A stretch of 33,473 nt of DNA from Flavobacteriales bacterium (GTDB lineage: Bacteria > Bacteroidota > Bacteroidia > NS11-12g > UBA955): the NCBI GenBank assembly GCA_002737705.1, contig NSIM01000018.1:1-33473 (forward strand), given 5' to 3'. The translations under genes were made by a program, and so were the position numbers. Numbering within the stretch: position 1 is the stretch's first letter; each line of letters begins with the position of its first letter. Shown here piece by piece: positions 8,192 through 15,798 of this stretch. Under the pieces are notes generated by a model that saw only the letters and a list, made by a program, of their open reading frames with translations, had not been told where the DNA came from and searched no databases.

Positions 8192-8962
8192 TTAAACTTT
8201 TTTTCGGATAATGCTCCCCGCACTCGCTTGGGCTTGTGGCATTATAACCAATTCATTGATATTGATATGGGGCTTGCGAGAAACCACATATTCTATGGCA
8301 TCTGCTATGTCTTCTGCAAGCAAATTGTCAAATCCTTCATACACAGTTTTCGCCCTGGAGGCATCGCCTTCAAAACGAACAATACTAAACTCAGTTTCGA
8401 CCGCCCCAGGGTGAATACTGGTTACCCTTATTCCATGTTCTGCCAATTCAATGCGCATGGATTTTGTTATCGCATCGACTGCAAACTTGGTCCCACAATA
8501 TATATTTCCCTTATCATACACTTCCTTTCCTGCAATGGATCCAATGTTTACAATATGCCCCGAATTACGGGCAATCATCCCAGGAGAAACTGCCCGGGTC
8601 ACATACAACAATCCTTTTACATTGGTATCAATCATGGTATCCCAGTGTTCGGGATCCCCCTCATAAAACTTAGAAAACCCCAATGCCAATCCGGCATTGT
8701 TTACCAACACATCTATGCATTTCCATTCTTCTGGCAAAGAAGAAAATACGTGTGTTACAGCTACTCGATCACGAACATCGAGTTGGGCCACATACACTTT
8801 CGCCCCCAAATTCTCTAATTCTAATTTTGCCGCTTCCAGAAGTTCCAATCGACGTGCCAATAGCAATAAACGATACCCCAATTTTTGCAGAGCCTTCGCA
8901 GTGGCCAATCCAATCCCACTGCTAGCTCCTGTAATACATGCTATACCATTGTATTTAACCAT
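8192..8962 (-). CDS. short-chain dehydrogenase/reductase (YdfG-like)
   Basis: An NAD(P)-dependent oxidoreductase of the classical SDR family, 256 residues from the ATG at 8962; a GTG at 8965 directly before it is an alternative start. The cofactor motif TGASSGIG is at 11-18, NNAG at 88-91, and the catalytic set is Ser142, Tyr155 and Lys159 (YCGTK). The RR at 37-38 after the second strand suggests NADP preference. The sequence resembles YdfG-type 3-hydroxy acid/serine dehydrogenases, but substrate specificity in this family cannot be read from motifs. It begins 4 nt after the upstream methyltransferase stop, so the two are almost surely cotranscribed. Confidence 0.9.
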   Translation of the reverse strand: MVKYNGIACITGASSGIGLATAKALQKLGYRLLLLARRLELLEAAKLELENLGAKVYVAQLDVRDRVAVTHVFSSLPEEWKCIDVLVNNAGLALGFSKFYEGDPEHWDTMIDTNVKGLLYVTRAVSPGMIARNSGHIVNIGSIAGKEVYDKGNIYCGTKFAVDAITKSMRIELAEHGIRVTSIHPGAVETEFSIVRFEGDASRAKTVYEGFDNLLAEDIADAIEYVVSRKPHININELVIMPQAQASAGSIIRKKV

Positions 8963-8966
8963 CACG

Positions 8967-9707
8967 TTATTGGTTGTTGGCTACGATAATCAAATTGGGG
9001 CTGAACACAATATTTTTAGTACTTCGTCCAGTGGCAAACAGCTGGGACTTATAAAAAAATATGTGTATTGTTACGAGAATCCTGCGGAGAAATTTTTTGA
9101 AAATCCCCTTGACATGCATATGGCTCGAATATACGCGAACAGAAGAAAACCCGGTAGCCCAAAAAACTTGTTGCGCCGAACTCGCATTGAGAAAGGTCTC
9201 ATGGGTAAAATCTCCATATGCAAATACTGAAGCAAAAGGAGCATCTAAATTGGGTGTTCTAAATAGTGTGACTGCGCCTGGTTTCAAACGACTTCGAATC
9301 AATTGTAGGATGTCTACCAATTCGTCTTTCGAAAAATGTTCTATTATATCCATTCCGGTAATGACATCAAATTGTTCATTGCTACTGCGCAAAAAATCAA
9401 AAGCGTCTTCCAACTGAACCTCGACAACACCCATTTTATGAGCGATTGAAACCTGTTCTTCACTCAAATCCATCCCTACTATTCGCGAGAATCCTTTGTC
9501 TTTAAGTGCCGCTATCAAACTCCCACTGCCACAGCCAATATCTAAAATTGAAGCAGCTCTGGGAAGGGAATCGAGGTATGGAATTATCTCCTTTGAAAAT
9601 TGAACCCTTTCGCGGCTAAACAAAGAATAAAGATCTGTTTCACCAGCCCGACCACTCTGATTTGTATGGTAATTGGCGTATAATATTTCTCTGTACTTGA
9701 ATGACAT
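8967..9707 (-). CDS. class I SAM-dependent methyltransferase
   Basis: A protein of 246 residues with a Rossmann-type methyltransferase fold: motif I LDIGCGSG at 55-62, the acidic motif II VGMDLSEEQ near 78-86, and a motif IV-like region DVITGMDIIEHF near 114-125, as in UbiG/Methyltransf_11-like small-molecule methyltransferases. The C-terminal third (FKKFLRRILVTIHIFFYKSQ) is basic and hydrophobic and could touch the membrane. The substrate is unknown; enzymes of this type often act on quinones, sugars or lipids. It is followed after 4 nt by the SDR gene and preceded by 144 bp without a recognisable promoter. Confidence 0.82.
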   Translation of the reverse strand: MSFKYREILYANYHTNQSGRAGETDLYSLFSRERVQFSKEIIPYLDSLPRAASILDIGCGSGSLIAALKDKGFSRIVGMDLSEEQVSIAHKMGVVEVQLEDAFDFLRSSNEQFDVITGMDIIEHFSKDELVDILQLIRSRLKPGAVTLFRTPNLDAPFASVFAYGDFTHETFLNASSAQQVFWATGFSSVRVYSSHMHVKGIFKKFLRRILVTIHIFFYKSQLFATGRSTKNIVFSPNLIIVANNQ

Positions 9708-9851
9708 TTGTGGCTTGGTTTATGAATTATTGCTTGGCTAAATTCGATGATTCTCTTTGGGGAAGGGGTTCTCTTTTGATGGTTCAATGAGGGGTAAACT
9801 TAGTTTCTGATACCAATTGGGAAAGACACTATGTATTTTCTTTTTATCTCA

Positions 9852-10289
9852 CTATTGTTGTTTGGGTCTTACGTCAACAGCAGCCATAATGCTAACACAC
9901 GTTGCAACCAATTTCTCATCTCCATTCGCAAAGACATCCCACACTTCGGCTTCGCAGAAAATGAGGTTCTGTCCAGCTTTTATTACCTGGCCTGTTGCCT
10001 TTACCATCGGTGCTGTAGACGGATTGACAAAGCTGACCTTTAAATCTACGGTGAGTACATTTTTTTCTGTATCAACAACAGTATATGCAGCAATTCCAGT
10101 ACATACATCACAAAGGGTTGCCAACACCCCCCCATGGGTAAACCCAGTATGCTGCATATGGTGCTCTTGAATTTTCAACTGCATGGTTGCACAATTTTTA
10201 TCAATATCAACAAGTTCTAATCCAATATAATTGATGAATTGGTTTGCTTTCAATCGAATATCCATATAGGCTTTGAGTTCTTGATTCAT
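9852..10289 (-). CDS. PaaI-family (hotdog-fold) thioesterase
   Basis: A protein of 145 residues with the hotdog thioesterase signature HGGVLATLCDVCTGIAAY near residues 52-69; the family normally has HGG-x-x-x-x-x-x-D at this place. Such enzymes hydrolyse acyl-CoA esters, often phenylacetyl- or other aromatic CoA compounds, in the cytoplasm. The length is normal for the family. A -7 element lies 22 nt upstream and overlaps the gldB stop codon. The exact acyl-CoA substrate is not predictable. Confidence 0.85.
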   Translation of the reverse strand: MNQELKAYMDIRLKANQFINYIGLELVDIDKNCATMQLKIQEHHMQHTGFTHGGVLATLCDVCTGIAAYTVVDTEKNVLTVDLKVSFVNPSTAPMVKATGQVIKAGQNLIFCEAEVWDVFANGDEKLVATCVSIMAAVDVRPKQQ

Positions 10290-10311
10290 GTTGTATCTTT
10301 TTATTGTGTTA

Positions 10312-10319
10312 CAAAGTTA
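10312..10319 (-). promoter_or_regulatory. -7 element (TAACTTTG) for the thioesterase gene
   Basis: A perfect TAnnTTTG match on the minus strand, 22 nt before the thioesterase ATG at 10289 and overlapping the TAA stop of gldB (10317-10319). A -33 TTG is not evident. Confidence 0.5.
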
Positions 10320-11372
10320 CTTAATAGGATTATAAGCAGACCCTTGTAGGATTTCATTTGAATTGGTTATTTTCCACACTTGCGCGAGGGAAGCATCATT
10401 TTTATCGGCATAGGATTGAACAATTCTCAACCCAGAGAAATTGCCAATCAGGGGTGGGCATTCGGGTGGGACACCATTGCCAAATGTTTTATTGCCAAAG
10501 GCAAAGTATCGTTTATAATCATTAAACTTATTGGAAAACAATATCTGATTGTCTAAATAATGTTTCCAAATTTGACCCTCTCCACGCAGCATCCAATCCC
10601 ATTCATTTTTATCATACCCGAGTATTTCCCATGGATTACGTTTGGGAAACAGGTAAATCATACTATACCAAATTTTTCCTTGAAAGATCATTTCATCGAG
10701 CATTGACGACCTGGTATGGGTTTTTTCAAAATGTGTTTTTAAATAATTCCATACCAATTGTGATGCTATCTGATTGCTGCCATTGTATCGGTTAAAATAG
10801 GGCGGCAAATCGAGTAATGCATAAGGAGGGAAAGTGTCATTTAAAAACATTTCTTGGCTATAAGCCAAAATTGTCGTTTCCTGTTTGGTCTGTTCGTTAT
10901 ACAGGGTATCAACAAAGGTATTGTAATTGCTAAACTGCGACAAATAACTAAATATTTGTGCATTGGGAGTTTCTGGGATCGACCTTTGTAGATTAAACCA
11001 CGCCTGGTCCAACTCGCCCTTCCAATAATTATTGATTGCGTAATGACCTCTAATGGCATTGAAAACAGGTTTGTTTTGTTCCAACCAATATTGAATATAC
11101 TGCGCTCTTGCAGAATCTGTCAATTGTTCAAAGCGGCCGAAATCCATGACCTCGTAAAGCCATAAAGTAAAAAATCTTGGATATTTTTTTCGAAAATATG
11201 AAATGTCATTGGCGTTAAACCCATCCTTTACCATCGAATCAATCTGGCTTACAAAATCATTATAAACCAAGGATTTGGGTTGGGATTGATTCTGTGTACA
11301 AGAAAATAGAATTACCAACAAAAGGGGATAAATGACGCTTAGAAAAATGGTATTAATGTTGTTTTTTTGCAT
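10317..11372 (-). CDS. gldB: gliding-motility lipoprotein GldB
   Basis: GldB is an inner- or periplasm-facing lipoprotein required for gliding and for the linked T9SS function in Flavobacterium. From the ATG at 11372 the protein has 351 residues with a type II signal peptide ending LFSC (lipid-modified Cys25). The C-terminal third carries what I recall as the conserved GldB block: a GKI-Y-x-x-LFP-like stretch, then GYDKNEWDWM, an EGQIWKHYLDNQILFS region and a RIVQSYADKNDASL stretch before a lysine end. N-terminal residues DFVSQIDSM...YFRKKYPRFF also fit. An upstream in-frame ATG at 11411 would extend the protein by 13 residues. The gene sits near nadE, an association I recall in this phylum; no gldC follows here. 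The assignment is by remembered family pattern, not by search. Confidence 0.78.
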   Translation of the reverse strand: MQKNNINTIFLSVIYPLLLVILFSCTQNQSQPKSLVYNDFVSQIDSMVKDGFNANDISYFRKKYPRFFTLWLYEVMDFGRFEQLTDSARAQYIQYWLEQNKPVFNAIRGHYAINNYWKGELDQAWFNLQRSIPETPNAQIFSYLSQFSNYNTFVDTLYNEQTKQETTILAYSQEMFLNDTFPPYALLDLPPYFNRYNGSNQIASQLVWNYLKTHFEKTHTRSSMLDEMIFQGKIWYSMIYLFPKRNPWEILGYDKNEWDWMLRGEGQIWKHYLDNQILFSNKFNDYKRYFAFGNKTFGNGVPPECPPLIGNFSGLRIVQSYADKNDASLAQVWKITNSNEILQGSAYNPIK

Positions 11373-11379
11373 TATAATT

Positions 11380-12195
11380 ATGAAAACACAAAGAAACACT
11401 TCTTTTGGCATTGCTGCTTATTTGCTTTTGTCAGGTTTTACCACACTTCATTCTCAAGACAAATCGAATGTTAAATTGGGTTTGCGTATTAGCCCCAACT
11501 TTTCATGGGTAAATGTTCAACGAGGGCCCATGTCCAATGCCAGTCTGGGTGTTGGATTCTCTTATGGTGTTACGGGCGACTTCTCCTTGGGTAGAAACAA
11601 CAACTATTTCTTGGCGACAGAAGTATCAATTTCGACAATTCCCGCAATCATTCAAAATACAGGCATACTCAAAAGGATTGTTTTAAGTACCACAATTCCA
11701 GGGGAAAAAGACACATTTACCTATAAACCCCACGAGGTCAATTTTAACTATACAGTCCAGTATTTCCAATTGCCCATTTCTATTAAAATGAAATCTGCCC
11801 CGATGGGGAAAATTCGGTATTTTGTCCAATTTGGTCTTGCACCGTCTTTCAAAATTAGGGGTAATTTAAAAACAAATATCTCAGGCTCACAGTCTATTTA
11901 CCCATTGGGGACAAAGAATCATGATCCCAATATCAAAACAGATGACACGTATCAATTCAACGGCCTTGATGTGTCTGGCAGTCAAAAAACCGAAACCATT
12001 AATTCTTATATCGACGATATTAAGGCGACCCGGATGCCCATGATTTTAGGGGCGGGTTTTGAATATACATTGTCTGAATCCACCTCTTTTGTTTGTGGTT
12101 TGCGATTCGACAATGCAATCAACAATTTTTTTAAAGACCCCAATATAACTGGTCGTTCTAATATGATTTCACTACAAGCAGGAATTGTTTTTTAA
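11380..12195 (+). CDS. outer-membrane beta-barrel protein (PorT-like)
   Basis: A protein of 271 residues from the ATG at 11380, with a signal peptide (KTQRN, then a hydrophobic stretch ending TLHSQ) and alternating amphipathic strands ending in a terminal Phe (SLQAGIVF), the hallmark of outer-membrane barrels. The opening KLGLRISPNFSW and the strand pair IRYFVQFGLAPSFKIRG are common in the PorT/porin-like barrels of Bacteroidota. PorT itself is a T9SS protein, and the gldB neighbour makes a secretion or motility role attractive, but this is inference. An in-frame ATG at 11332 would add 16 hydrophobic residues and overlap gldB. nadE begins 7 nt after the stop. Confidence 0.72.
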   Translation: MKTQRNTSFGIAAYLLLSGFTTLHSQDKSNVKLGLRISPNFSWVNVQRGPMSNASLGVGFSYGVTGDFSLGRNNNYFLATEVSISTIPAIIQNTGILKRIVLSTTIPGEKDTFTYKPHEVNFNYTVQYFQLPISIKMKSAPMGKIRYFVQFGLAPSFKIRGNLKTNISGSQSIYPLGTKNHDPNIKTDDTYQFNGLDVSGSQKTETINSYIDDIKATRMPMILGAGFEYTLSESTSFVCGLRFDNAINNFFKDPNITGRSNMISLQAGIVF

Positions 12196-12202
12196 AACCA
12201 CC

Positions 12203-13849
12203 ATGTCGGGGTTCAAAATTGCGCTCGCACAACTCAATTTTACCATAGGCGATTTTGAGTCTAATACAGCCAAAATGGCTGATGTGATTTTTCAGGCCAA
12301 ACAAGACAAAGTAGACTTGGTTGTATTTTCTGAATTGTCTGTTTGTGGTTATATCCCCGAGGATCTTCTCGATTATGCTTGGTTTACTGAAAAATGCGAG
12401 AATGCACTAGAGGCAGTAGCCAGAACTTGTGTTGGAATTGCTGCAGTTGTTGGCGGGGTGATGAGAAATCCCTCTAAAGGCAGATCCTTGCAGAATGTTG
12501 CCTGTATGATGTATGATGGCCGCATTCAAGAAATCGTTCCAAAAACATTATTGCCCAATTACGATGTATTCAATGAAAATAGATATTTCCAGTCTGGAAC
12601 AGAGTCCCAAGTCATAGAATTTAAAGGTGTTAAAATAGGAATCGCTATTTGTGAAGATCTTTGGGATATTTACAATGATTTCGAATATTTGACAAGCCCT
12701 GGCAAAGCATTGAAGTCTTTGGGTGCCGAATTGATTATCAATCCATCGGCATCACCCTTTAATTTGGGTAAACATTCCTTGCGAAATGCTTTTTTTGGAG
12801 GTCATGCTTCTCGATTTGACCTACCCGTTTTATATGTAAACCAAGTTGGTGTTCATACCGAATTGATTTTTGATGGCTCTAGTAGGGCAATTAATGGAAA
12901 TGGTGAGGTTGTTTTACAAGCCCCAAGTTTTGAAGAAACTGTGGTGTATACTCAATTCAAAGATGGGCAATTTGAGATGGGCCAATCCGTTCCATTAGAA
13001 ACAAATGATACCGCCCAATTGTACAAAAGTTTGATCTTTGGGATTCGAGATTACTTCAAAAAAATGGGATTTACCCATGCTATTCTGGGTGCTTCAGGGG
13101 GTATAGACAGTGCTGTTGTTCAAGTATTGGCAACAGAAGCACTCGGGGCAAAAAATGTACATCCTATTTTAATGCCTTCCATGTTTAGCTCAGATCACAG
13201 CGTTACAGATGCAGAAAAACTGGCTGCAATATTGGGTAATATTCCCATTACTTTGCCCATAAAAGACATTTACGACACCTTTTTAACAACCCTCGGACCA
13301 GTCTTTGCTGGATCACCCTTTGGACTGGCTGAAGAAAATATTCAAGCGCGTGCGCGGGCAGTATTATTGATGTCAGTAAGTAATAAAATGGGCCATATAT
13401 TGTTAAATACCAGCAACAAAAGTGAATTAAGTGTTGGATATAGCACGCTCTATGGGGACCTCTGTGGAGCCGTTTCCCCCCTGGGTGATGTATATAAAAC
13501 CCAGGTCTATGCATTGGCGAAATACATCAACCGACAACAGGAAATAATTCCAAAAAATATCCTCATCAAATCTCCCTCGGCTGAATTGAGCCCAGGACAA
13601 AAGGACTCTGACTCATTGCCCGATTATCCCGTTTTAGATGAAATATTGACACTGTATATCGAACTAAAAAAAGGCCATAACGAATTAATAACCATGGGAT
13701 ATGACGCTGTAATCGTAAATAAAGTCATTGCTTTGGTAAACAAAAGTGAATATAAACGCTACCAAGCACCGCCCATTCTTCGCGTGAGCGCCAAAGCATT
13801 TGGCAAGGGTAGAATTATGCCTTTGGTTGCAAATTACAACTCCCAATGA
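12203..13849 (+). CDS. nadE: glutamine-dependent NAD+ synthetase
   Basis: NadE makes NAD+ from nicotinate adenine dinucleotide, ATP and glutamine. The 548 residues comprise an N-terminal nitrilase-type glutaminase domain with the triad Glu44, Lys114 and Cys150 (FSELSVCGY, VPKTLLPNYDVF, IAICEDLW) and a C-terminal synthetase domain with the ATP pyrophosphatase motif SGGIDS at 298-303. The ATG at 12203 is chosen because the family begins with FKIALAQLN; an upstream TTG at 12185 would overlap the barrel gene. The downstream MFS gene overlaps by 4 nt (ATGA), so the barrel gene, nadE and the transporter probably form one transcript. Confidence 0.96.
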   Translation: MSGFKIALAQLNFTIGDFESNTAKMADVIFQAKQDKVDLVVFSELSVCGYIPEDLLDYAWFTEKCENALEAVARTCVGIAAVVGGVMRNPSKGRSLQNVACMMYDGRIQEIVPKTLLPNYDVFNENRYFQSGTESQVIEFKGVKIGIAICEDLWDIYNDFEYLTSPGKALKSLGAELIINPSASPFNLGKHSLRNAFFGGHASRFDLPVLYVNQVGVHTELIFDGSSRAINGNGEVVLQAPSFEETVVYTQFKDGQFEMGQSVPLETNDTAQLYKSLIFGIRDYFKKMGFTHAILGASGGIDSAVVQVLATEALGAKNVHPILMPSMFSSDHSVTDAEKLAAILGNIPITLPIKDIYDTFLTTLGPVFAGSPFGLAEENIQARARAVLLMSVSNKMGHILLNTSNKSELSVGYSTLYGDLCGAVSPLGDVYKTQVYALAKYINRQQEIIPKNILIKSPSAELSPGQKDSDSLPDYPVLDEILTLYIELKKGHNELITMGYDAVIVNKVIALVNKSEYKRYQAPPILRVSAKAFGKGRIMPLVANYNSQ

Positions 13850-15045
13850 GTTCCTTTACTTACCCCCGCACATTTTGGATTATGTGTATGGGGGCAATGA
13901 GTTTTTTTTTGTCTTTTAATATCATTCTTCCAGAACTACCCACAGCCCTTCGCAACCTGGGTGGAGCGGAATATGTAGGGTGGATTATTCCAGCTTTTTC
14001 TGTTAGCGCATTAATCGCCAGGCCCATTAGCGGTTGGATTACCGATAATATGGGTCGCCGATGGACCATGATTGGGGGTTGTCTATTTTGCATTGTTGCA
14101 GGCTGTTTTTATCCCCTTGCAACGACAGTGATGGGATTTCTGTTTATCCGCATTCTTCATGGGTTTTCAACGGGTTTTACTCCCACTGGGTTTATTTCAT
14201 ATACAGCCGACATTGTCGATGAGTCGCACCGCGGAAGAGCCATGGGTTGGCAAGGATTTTATAACAATGTGGGTACATCTTTGGGATATGCTTTTGGTGC
14301 GGTAATCGCTTTGCACCTTGGAATGGACAATCTTTATTATACCAGCATCCTTTTGGCCTTAATCGCCTGTATCTTATTTCTGTATTTGCCCGAAACCATG
14401 CCCAAAAGTAACCGTCGCGCATTCAGATTTGATTTAGCCAATTTGTTCTATTGGCCAGCTTGGAAACCCAGTATGATCATGTTTTTGGTCTGTATTTCAT
14501 TGGGCAGTATTTTGACTGTCATGCCAGATTTTACCGTTGGTTTGGGGTTTAATAATAAAGGATTGTTTCTGAGCCTATACATCGCATCATCACTGGTATT
14601 TCGCCTCGTGAGTGGAAAAATAAGCGATCGTTTGGGAAGACCATGGAGCACGGCCATTGGTACCGGAACCCAAGTTTTATCTATGGGTTTATTGCTGTTT
14701 ATCGCCACGCAACAAGGTCTGTATTCTGACAAAATTGATCCCAATCAATTCTTGGTTTGGTATGTGACTTCTGCCATATTATACGGGATTGGACAGGGAT
14801 TCAACGCGCCTAGCTTGTTTGCATGGGCAAGTGATACCGCAGATATCCAACACCGCGGAAGGGCTTTGGCAATGTTGTTTATATTTCTAGAATTAGGGAT
14901 TATTTTCGGTGGATTGGCTGCCAATTTTTTCTTGGACAATACTACTTGGAATTATGCAGGAATATTTGCCGTAAGTGGCATAGCCTTTTTACTGGCTTTT
15001 GGTTATAGTATCCTCTGTATTCTCAACAATAAAAAACCCCAGTAG
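13846..15045 (+). CDS. MFS transporter
   Basis: A 399-residue major facilitator superfamily protein with about twelve hydrophobic segments in the inner membrane. The motif A loop between helices 2 and 3 reads GWITDNMGRRWTMIGG near residues 62-77, and the repeat in the second half reads GKISDRLGRPW. The loop after helix 5 and the overall length point to a drug or small-solute proton antiporter type, but substrate cannot be predicted. It shares ATGA with the nadE stop, implying coupled translation. It ends convergent with the glucosaminidase-like gene about 100 bp away. Confidence 0.88.
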   Translation: MSSFTYPRTFWIMCMGAMSFFLSFNIILPELPTALRNLGGAEYVGWIIPAFSVSALIARPISGWITDNMGRRWTMIGGCLFCIVAGCFYPLATTVMGFLFIRILHGFSTGFTPTGFISYTADIVDESHRGRAMGWQGFYNNVGTSLGYAFGAVIALHLGMDNLYYTSILLALIACILFLYLPETMPKSNRRAFRFDLANLFYWPAWKPSMIMFLVCISLGSILTVMPDFTVGLGFNNKGLFLSLYIASSLVFRLVSGKISDRLGRPWSTAIGTGTQVLSMGLLLFIATQQGLYSDKIDPNQFLVWYVTSAILYGIGQGFNAPSLFAWASDTADIQHRGRALAMLFIFLELGIIFGGLAANFFLDNTTWNYAGIFAVSGIAFLLAFGYSILCILNNKKPQ

Positions 15046-15148
15046 GCGGTTTCAGTATATTAATAAATGGGTTACGCAACCCCACCATTAAATCCCAGAT
15101 CGAATGTCGGGCTTTTTAGGGTAGTATTCTAAAAAAAATATTGAACTG

Positions 15149-15736
15149 TTATCTATACTGAAAATGATGCAATACAAACAATGATCTCTTACGCCAAACT
15201 GGATACGTATTGTAAATTCCATACATATATTCGATCATCTCTTGGTCACTTGGCTCCCTGTTGTTGTGTTTTCTTTTAAATCCTCGTTCCAAACGATTCA
15301 AATACATACCAAAATCGAGCATACAATCGTGCCAATTCTCAAAACTAGCATACTGGGTAGGGGTTGGACCAATAGAAAGTGTTTTTCTAACATGGGGTTG
15401 ACGCATTCCTGTTAAATTGAAATAACGCGATGCCAGGATAGAATGGTCTCCATCATTGCCACTTTCAACAATTTTTACGACAACAAAAATCTTGGCCCAC
15501 TTACCAATTGATTGTTTCGCAACAGTATATAATGATTGGACTTGGGGAACCTTCGCCATCGAAAGTGACAGCGTGTCAAACCATAAAGAATCCTGTGAAA
15601 TTATTACCATTGGGTCTGAATGCAGGGCTTTGGGCAAATGCTTGTACCTGTCTAGTCCAAAATTTGATTGGCCAACAGCTGCAATGCTAATAAAAAGTAG
15701 CATGAGTATCGGAATAATCAATGAGGTTTTTAACAT
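15149..15736 (-). CDS. small exported glucosaminidase-like protein
   Basis: A 195-residue protein with a clear signal peptide (residues 1-22, ending AAVGQ). The stretch KIVESGNDGDHSILASRYFNLTGM with Glu91 as likely catalytic acid, then SFENWHDCMLDFGMYLNR, resembles the N-acetylglucosaminidase/lysozyme-like domain of peptidoglycan hydrolases (E-S-G near a helix end, N-L-x-G after it, and a later S-x-x-x-W/Y block). It would cleave cell-wall glycan or a related polysaccharide in the periplasm. The domain is short and diverged, so it may be inactive or act on another glycan. No partner gene is evident; dnaG lies upstream on the same strand after 62 bp. Confidence 0.6.
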   Translation of the reverse strand: MLKTSLIIPILMLLFISIAAVGQSNFGLDRYKHLPKALHSDPMVIISQDSLWFDTLSLSMAKVPQVQSLYTVAKQSIGKWAKIFVVVKIVESGNDGDHSILASRYFNLTGMRQPHVRKTLSIGPTPTQYASFENWHDCMLDFGMYLNRLERGFKRKHNNREPSDQEMIEYMYGIYNTYPVWRKRSLFVLHHFQYR

Positions 15737-15798
15737 GACTCCATAATTGACAAATATTATGCCAAAACAACTAAAGTGCTGTCAATCAATAACTTGAT

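Noticed and set aside
15069-15082. Hairpin GGGTT-ACGC-AACCC between the MFS gene and the glucosaminidase-like gene
   Set aside because: Only 5 bp of stem and no T-run directly after it; not convincing as a terminator.
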